A stretch of DNA of 64,000 nucleotides from assembly GCA_022885665.1 (NCBI GenBank), contig JAGQDJ010000208.1:1-64000 (forward strand), written 5' to 3'. Within the stretch, counting starts at the first letter, position 1; each line of letters begins with the position of its first letter. The position numbers were made by a program, and so were the translations under genes. Origin of the DNA: Triops longicaudatus. Lineage: Eukaryota; Arthropoda; Branchiopoda; Notostraca; Triopsidae. Below are positions 60,251-64,000 of this stretch, in pieces. Under the pieces are notes generated by a model that saw only the letters and a program-made list of their open reading frames with translations, did not search any database and was not told where the DNA came from.

Positions 60251-60332
60251 TGGCAGCGGAGGGATTCGAACCCTCGCCTCCGAAGAGACTGGTGCCTAAA
60301 ACCAGCGCCTTAGACCGCTCGGCCACGCTACC
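60251..60332 (-). tRNA. tRNA-Leu (UAG), array copy 5
   Basis: 82 nt, anticodon UAG, variable arm CTCTTCGGAG; matches copy 1. As the rightmost copy it lies first in the direction of transcription. Confidence 0.93.
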
Positions 60333-60998
60333 TTGATATAACTGAATATCTCACTGAATATAAGCTCTGTAAAGGAGAGAATACGCGCTACACAACGACA
60401 GTAGTGGAGTAGGCATATATTTCAGCTACTATTTTTATGTACAAAAAATGGTATTAGAAGTTATAAACATAGAAATTAGTTTATAATAGGTACGGAAGTG
60501 TGCTAGTTACAATATATGCGTAAAACGGCACCGAAAGTCAAGGCAAATTTTATTAATTGTAATTTTCTCGAAACTGTTCAAAACCGGCACTTTGAAAATG
60601 TGGTCCAAATATCAGCTACATGGAATAGAATCCATTACACAACGAAATTAATCCATTACACAACGAAATTAAAAAGGAAAACATAGAATTCAAAGTATGT
60701 GAATTCATTAATTTCATAGAATTCATTAATTTCAATGTAGAAGTCAAAGTACTGATAAATTGTGTGATCAATGGAGCTGACCGAAAAAGTTTCCACACCC
60801 GCTGCCGGTGAGCCAGTCCGCCCTTGATCTTTCATAGATCATCTCATTTGCTTTCGGACTACAGTGCTCAGAAGTTGCCTATTGCGGAGTCACGGAGCAG
60901 GAAATATCAAAGCGCATCACTGTGTGCAAATCGTTCGCTCGCAATTGCATTGTGTATGTTAAATTGTTTTAAAGTTGCGCAGCGTTCAGTGTTTTGCA
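60333..60998. other. Intergenic between the tRNA array and SLC6 gene
   Basis: Holds a perfect two-unit direct repeat of about 22 bp (ATCCATTACACAACGAAATT) at roughly 60,629-60,672 and two AATTCATTAATTTCA units at 60,702-60,735. No coding sequence before the SLC6 start. Confidence 0.5.
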
Positions 60999-63900
60999 AT
61001 GGATAACCCTGCGGTATTTTTTTTTTTTTTACTAAGAATCAGATTCGTCAATTTCTTACATTAGTAGGTCAACCTAAATGACGCAGAATTTCTTAATCAT
61101 AAAGACCCACAAAACAACGCCACCTTGTTTGACAAAACATCTGACAATACTTTTAAGGTATTTCGTAAGCTTAACAAAAAACAGACTGCATTAAACCTCC
61201 ACGTATGCCTTTAGCAAAGCAAACCTGTTTTCGCTCTCGAGCTTAACCTTGATTCCGGTGTAGAAGAAATCGGTCAAAACAGCGATACAACAGCCAATGT
61301 TGATCGTGGTAAATGGGGCTCCAAATGGGAATTTATTTTATCCTGCATCGGATTGTCAGTTGGGATTGGAAACGTTTGGCGCTTCCCAATGTTGGCCTAC
61401 GAGAACGGCGGAGGTTAGGTTTATTTCACCTAAACTCGGCTAATTTTGGAAAAGCTAATTTCAAATTCAACCTAGGGGCATTTCTGATCCCATATTTGAT
61501 TCTGTTACTATTGATCGGCAAGCCAATGTACTTCATGGAAATTGCGCTAGGACAATACGCTCAACTTGGTCCTATTGCAATTTGGAAGATGACTCCGCTG
61601 TTCATAGGTCCAAACAAAATTTCAGCAATGCAACCTGAATAATTTCGAAAAATAGGGGTGGGATTTGCAATGGTGACAGTAACTGTCATTATTGCCGTAT
61701 ACTATAATACTATCATGGCCTATACCGTCTTCTACGTGGCTGCGTCTTGCACTTCGGAATTACCCTGGTCTTCTTGCCAACAATGGTGGGGAGCTGACGA
61801 ATTCTGTTTCTCACGGACAGCGGACCTTGATCGAGTCTACAACGGTACCGGAACGTTCTTCGATTCGACAACCAACATTCTTTACTACAACGGAAGCCGG
61901 GTGTGCTCGAAGTTTAATATGTCCGATACATGCGTTAACGTAACCTTGCAAACCGCCACGAAACAATACTGGGAGTATGAGCAAAATTAATATTAATAAG
62001 CTTTCCGCATTCTTAGAATATTTGAAATAATTTTTACTGAAACGCCACCTCACACTCCTCGTCTTGAAACAGAGGACTGTGAGAGTTGTTAATGATAGAC
62101 GCAATTATCGGCTTCTCACGATTTTTTTTCCTTTATTACTAACAAATTTCCGTGGCCGTTTTCACTTCGGCAAAAAGGTCCAACATTAGTCGACTGATTG
62201 TGTTGTACCACGACTCTGAGAACTGAACACACAGTGCAGGCGGTTAACTATAAAATCTAGGCAAGTTACAATATGTAATTGAAAATAACAGTCCGACTAG
62301 GCAGTTTGCAGTCTATAACCCCTTTACGAGCCCTGGAAATTTTCGCCACATTGGAGTGCACGGCTCAGTAACTATTTTATGCTCCGATTTATAGAACACC
62401 TAATCAGAACAATGCAACGTTATTATGTGAACAGTTGTATATTTCGTTGCGCCCGGGAAAGACTCTTTAAAACGTGCGTACACGAGGAACTTTTAATCGC
62501 GACAGGGTTCGATAAGTTTTTAACTTAAGATCTTCGAACGAGTAGCGATTAAAAGTTCCTCGTGTGTGCACGCTTTTGGTCGTAGTTTTGCTCCGAGCGT
62601 AGTAGGAAAACGTGTACAATAGCATCTTGCGTGCTTGCACACGTGGAAAGCATCCTGTTAGATTGAGTATTCGATAACAACTGTTTCGTGAATATGCTAG
62701 CGTGTATTGAGTCCAATGCCGAACTGCTATTGCCAAACTGAAGGTGAGCTCATTGTTCACGTCGTAAGTTATACAAATGATACAGGAAATACGTACTTGG
62801 CTTAAAACCTGATGGACTGTCTGTATTCGGCGACATGGGCGAGTTTCGCTGGCGATTGGTCCTGTGTTTGATATTCTGTTGGGTTGTCATATACCTCTGC
62901 GTCATGAAAGGCATTAAATCATCCGGGAAGGTAACACAATACGAATCACTGGCACGTTACGTTTCTTTGTTTACAGGTGGTATACGTCACAGCTACATTT
63001 CCGTACGTTATCCTCATAGCTCTACTTATTCGTGGCGTAACACTAGATGGGGCGATGGACGGCATTCAGTACTTTTTCATTCCTACATGGGAGAAGCTAC
63101 TCAGCTTGCAAGTGCGTCAGACTTTGCATTGAGATGTATAAAAAAAAAAATTACTAAATACTTTTCATTTGAACAGGTATGGCGTAAAGCCGCAGAACAG
63201 ATGTTCTACTCCTTGAGTATTTCTTGGGGTTGTCTTATTATGTTCGGCTCCTACAATGATTTCCATAATAACGTTCACAAAGATGCAATTCTTATTTCTT
63301 TAGTCGATTTTTCGACCTCCATTATAGCCGGTATTGCTGTTTTCAGCATTCTTGGTGCTTTAGCTAAAGAAACGGGAGTTAACATTCAAGAAGTTGCCGT
63401 ATCCGGTATTAACTGCATTAATTCTGTCCGATTTGGCTGCTTTATTCCTTTCGTAATTACTTAGGGCCTGGATTAGCTTTTATTGCGTACCCGGAAGCTA
63501 TCAGTCGCCTACCGGTACCACAACTCTGGTCCATTCTGTTTTTCTTGATGTTGTTTACCTTGGGCCTTGACAGTGAAGTAAGTTTTCAGATTCTTCATGT
63601 ATTCATATTTTAATTCTCTGTCTAGTTCGCGCTAGTCGAGCAGTTTGTTACATGCATCTATGATGCGCGACCGTATCTTCGCAATTATAAAGTATATATT
63701 ACTTTAGCAACATGTTGTTCCTTCTTCCTATTGGGACTCCCTACCGTTTCTGAAGTAATGCGACTATAAATGCAGTGTGGTTATGACTTCGAATATTTCA
63801 GGCTGGTATTTATGTGTTTGACCTCATGGATAATTTTGGAGGCGGAACTGCGGTCTTGGTCGTGGGTATTTTTGAAATGATTGGCATCATGTGGGTATAT

Positions 63901-64000
63901 GGAGTATCGAAGTTCTGCGACGACCTTCATTATATGCTTGGAGAGCGTCCGAGTTGGTATTGGAAGATTTGTTGGTCTGTTTGTTCGCCGGTTCTGTTAG
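60999..64000 (+). CDS. SLC6 sodium-dependent neurotransmitter/amino-acid transporter, partial at window end
   Basis: Eleven exons (60999-61013, 61068-61157, 61215-61413, 61476-61607, 61656-61974, 62786-62930, 62977-63111, 63177-63405, 63465-63577, 63626-63754, 63802-64000) in matching phase give about 568 residues; the 3' end lies beyond the window. TM1 has the sodium-site hallmark SVGIGNVWRFPMLAYENGGG. TM2 is LIPYLILLLLIGKPMYFMEI, TM3 has AVYYNTIMAYTVFY, and the large outer loop holds a cysteine pair and four N-glycosylation sites. Later hallmarks are WEKYVLGLKPDG, FGSYNDFHNNVHKDA, GPGLAFIAYPEAI and DNFGGGTAVLVVG. These plasma-membrane carriers couple uptake to sodium and chloride. The TM1 position that is Asp in monoamine carriers is Gly here, which points to an amino acid (glycine, GABA or nutrient type) as substrate. 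The N-terminal exons 1 and 2 are inferred from splice phase only. Confidence 0.93.
61975..62785. other. Long SLC6 intron 5
   Basis: 811 bases; all other introns of the gene are under 60 nt. Donor GA|GTATGA, acceptor TACAG. Holds a strong inverted repeat (62,473-62,572). Confidence 0.55.
62473..62572. repeat. Inverted repeat with 28-bp arms
   Basis: The left arm 62473-62500 (CGTGCGTACACGAGGAACTT and on) and right arm 62545-62572 pair at 26 of 28 positions around a 44-base loop. A transcript could form a long hairpin. It could be a minimal foldback element or MITE, or an expressed hairpin; no flanking duplication was clear. Confidence 0.65.

Noticed and set aside
60036..60326. 96-codon frame in the tRNA array
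   Set aside because: It is a translation of tRNA genes (MAERSKALVLG and GSNPSAA are typical of leucine tRNA read as protein).
1..64000. CRISPR arrays, bacterial operons, phage or viral genes
   Set aside because: None seen. No regular repeat-spacer array, no capsid, integrase or reverse-transcriptase coding region, and the genes are spliced animal genes.

Overview
The window is nuclear DNA of an invertebrate animal. It has GT-AG introns, many of them only 44-60 nt long with a clear branch-point-like CTAAC or CTAAT near the 3' end. It also has AATAAA signals, eukaryotic tRNA-Leu genes, and clearly animal genes: CDC5L, EEF1AKMT1, a vitellogenin-type lipoprotein with a vWD domain, and SLC16 and SLC6 transporters. 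An arthropod or other ecdysozoan is my guess from the protein flavour; the window cannot settle it. No bacterial features were seen.

Layout. 1-3 kb holds orphan coding-like exons and a decayed tRNA-Leu-like sequence. 3.2-9.1 kb holds three tandem, five-exon paralogues of a secreted, cysteine-rich, Vps62-like protein. A small opposite-strand gene for a ten-cysteine secreted peptide sits between copies 2 and 3. 9.36-10.53 kb (minus) is EEF1AKMT1, an eEF1A lysine methyltransferase. It is divergent from CDC5L (11.57-15.11 kb, plus), a Myb-domain spliceosome component, across a roughly 1 kb intergenic region. 16.5-18.3 kb holds a tentative minus-strand gene.

19.2-45.6 kb is the most striking locus. 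One SLC16/monocarboxylate-transporter-like gene has nine shared exons (41,364-45,617) coding for TM2-TM12 and the C-terminal tail. Upstream lie three separate first coding exons (19.2, 31.1 and 38.5 kb). Each codes for its own cytoplasmic tail, TM1 with a YYPEG-x-WGW motif, and first outer loop. Each ends in phase 1, so each joins the shared acceptor in frame. The long introns between them are mostly non-coding and contain small DNA-transposon remnants.

47.4-55.9 kb is a vitellogenin-like gene that I could trace through 26 phase-consistent exons to about 1,532 residues. 57.6-58.5 kb is an unrecognised 290-residue reading frame. 59.58-60.33 kb is an array of five near-identical minus-strand tRNA-Leu genes whose anticodons read UAG, AAG, AAG, AAG, UAG from low to high coordinate. 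61.0 kb to the right edge is an SLC6 transporter, cut by the window end.

Apart from the CDC5L/EEF1AKMT1 divergent pair I see no operon-like arrangement. All functions are read from protein sequence by recognition; exon borders come from reading splice sites and checking phase, without transcript data.
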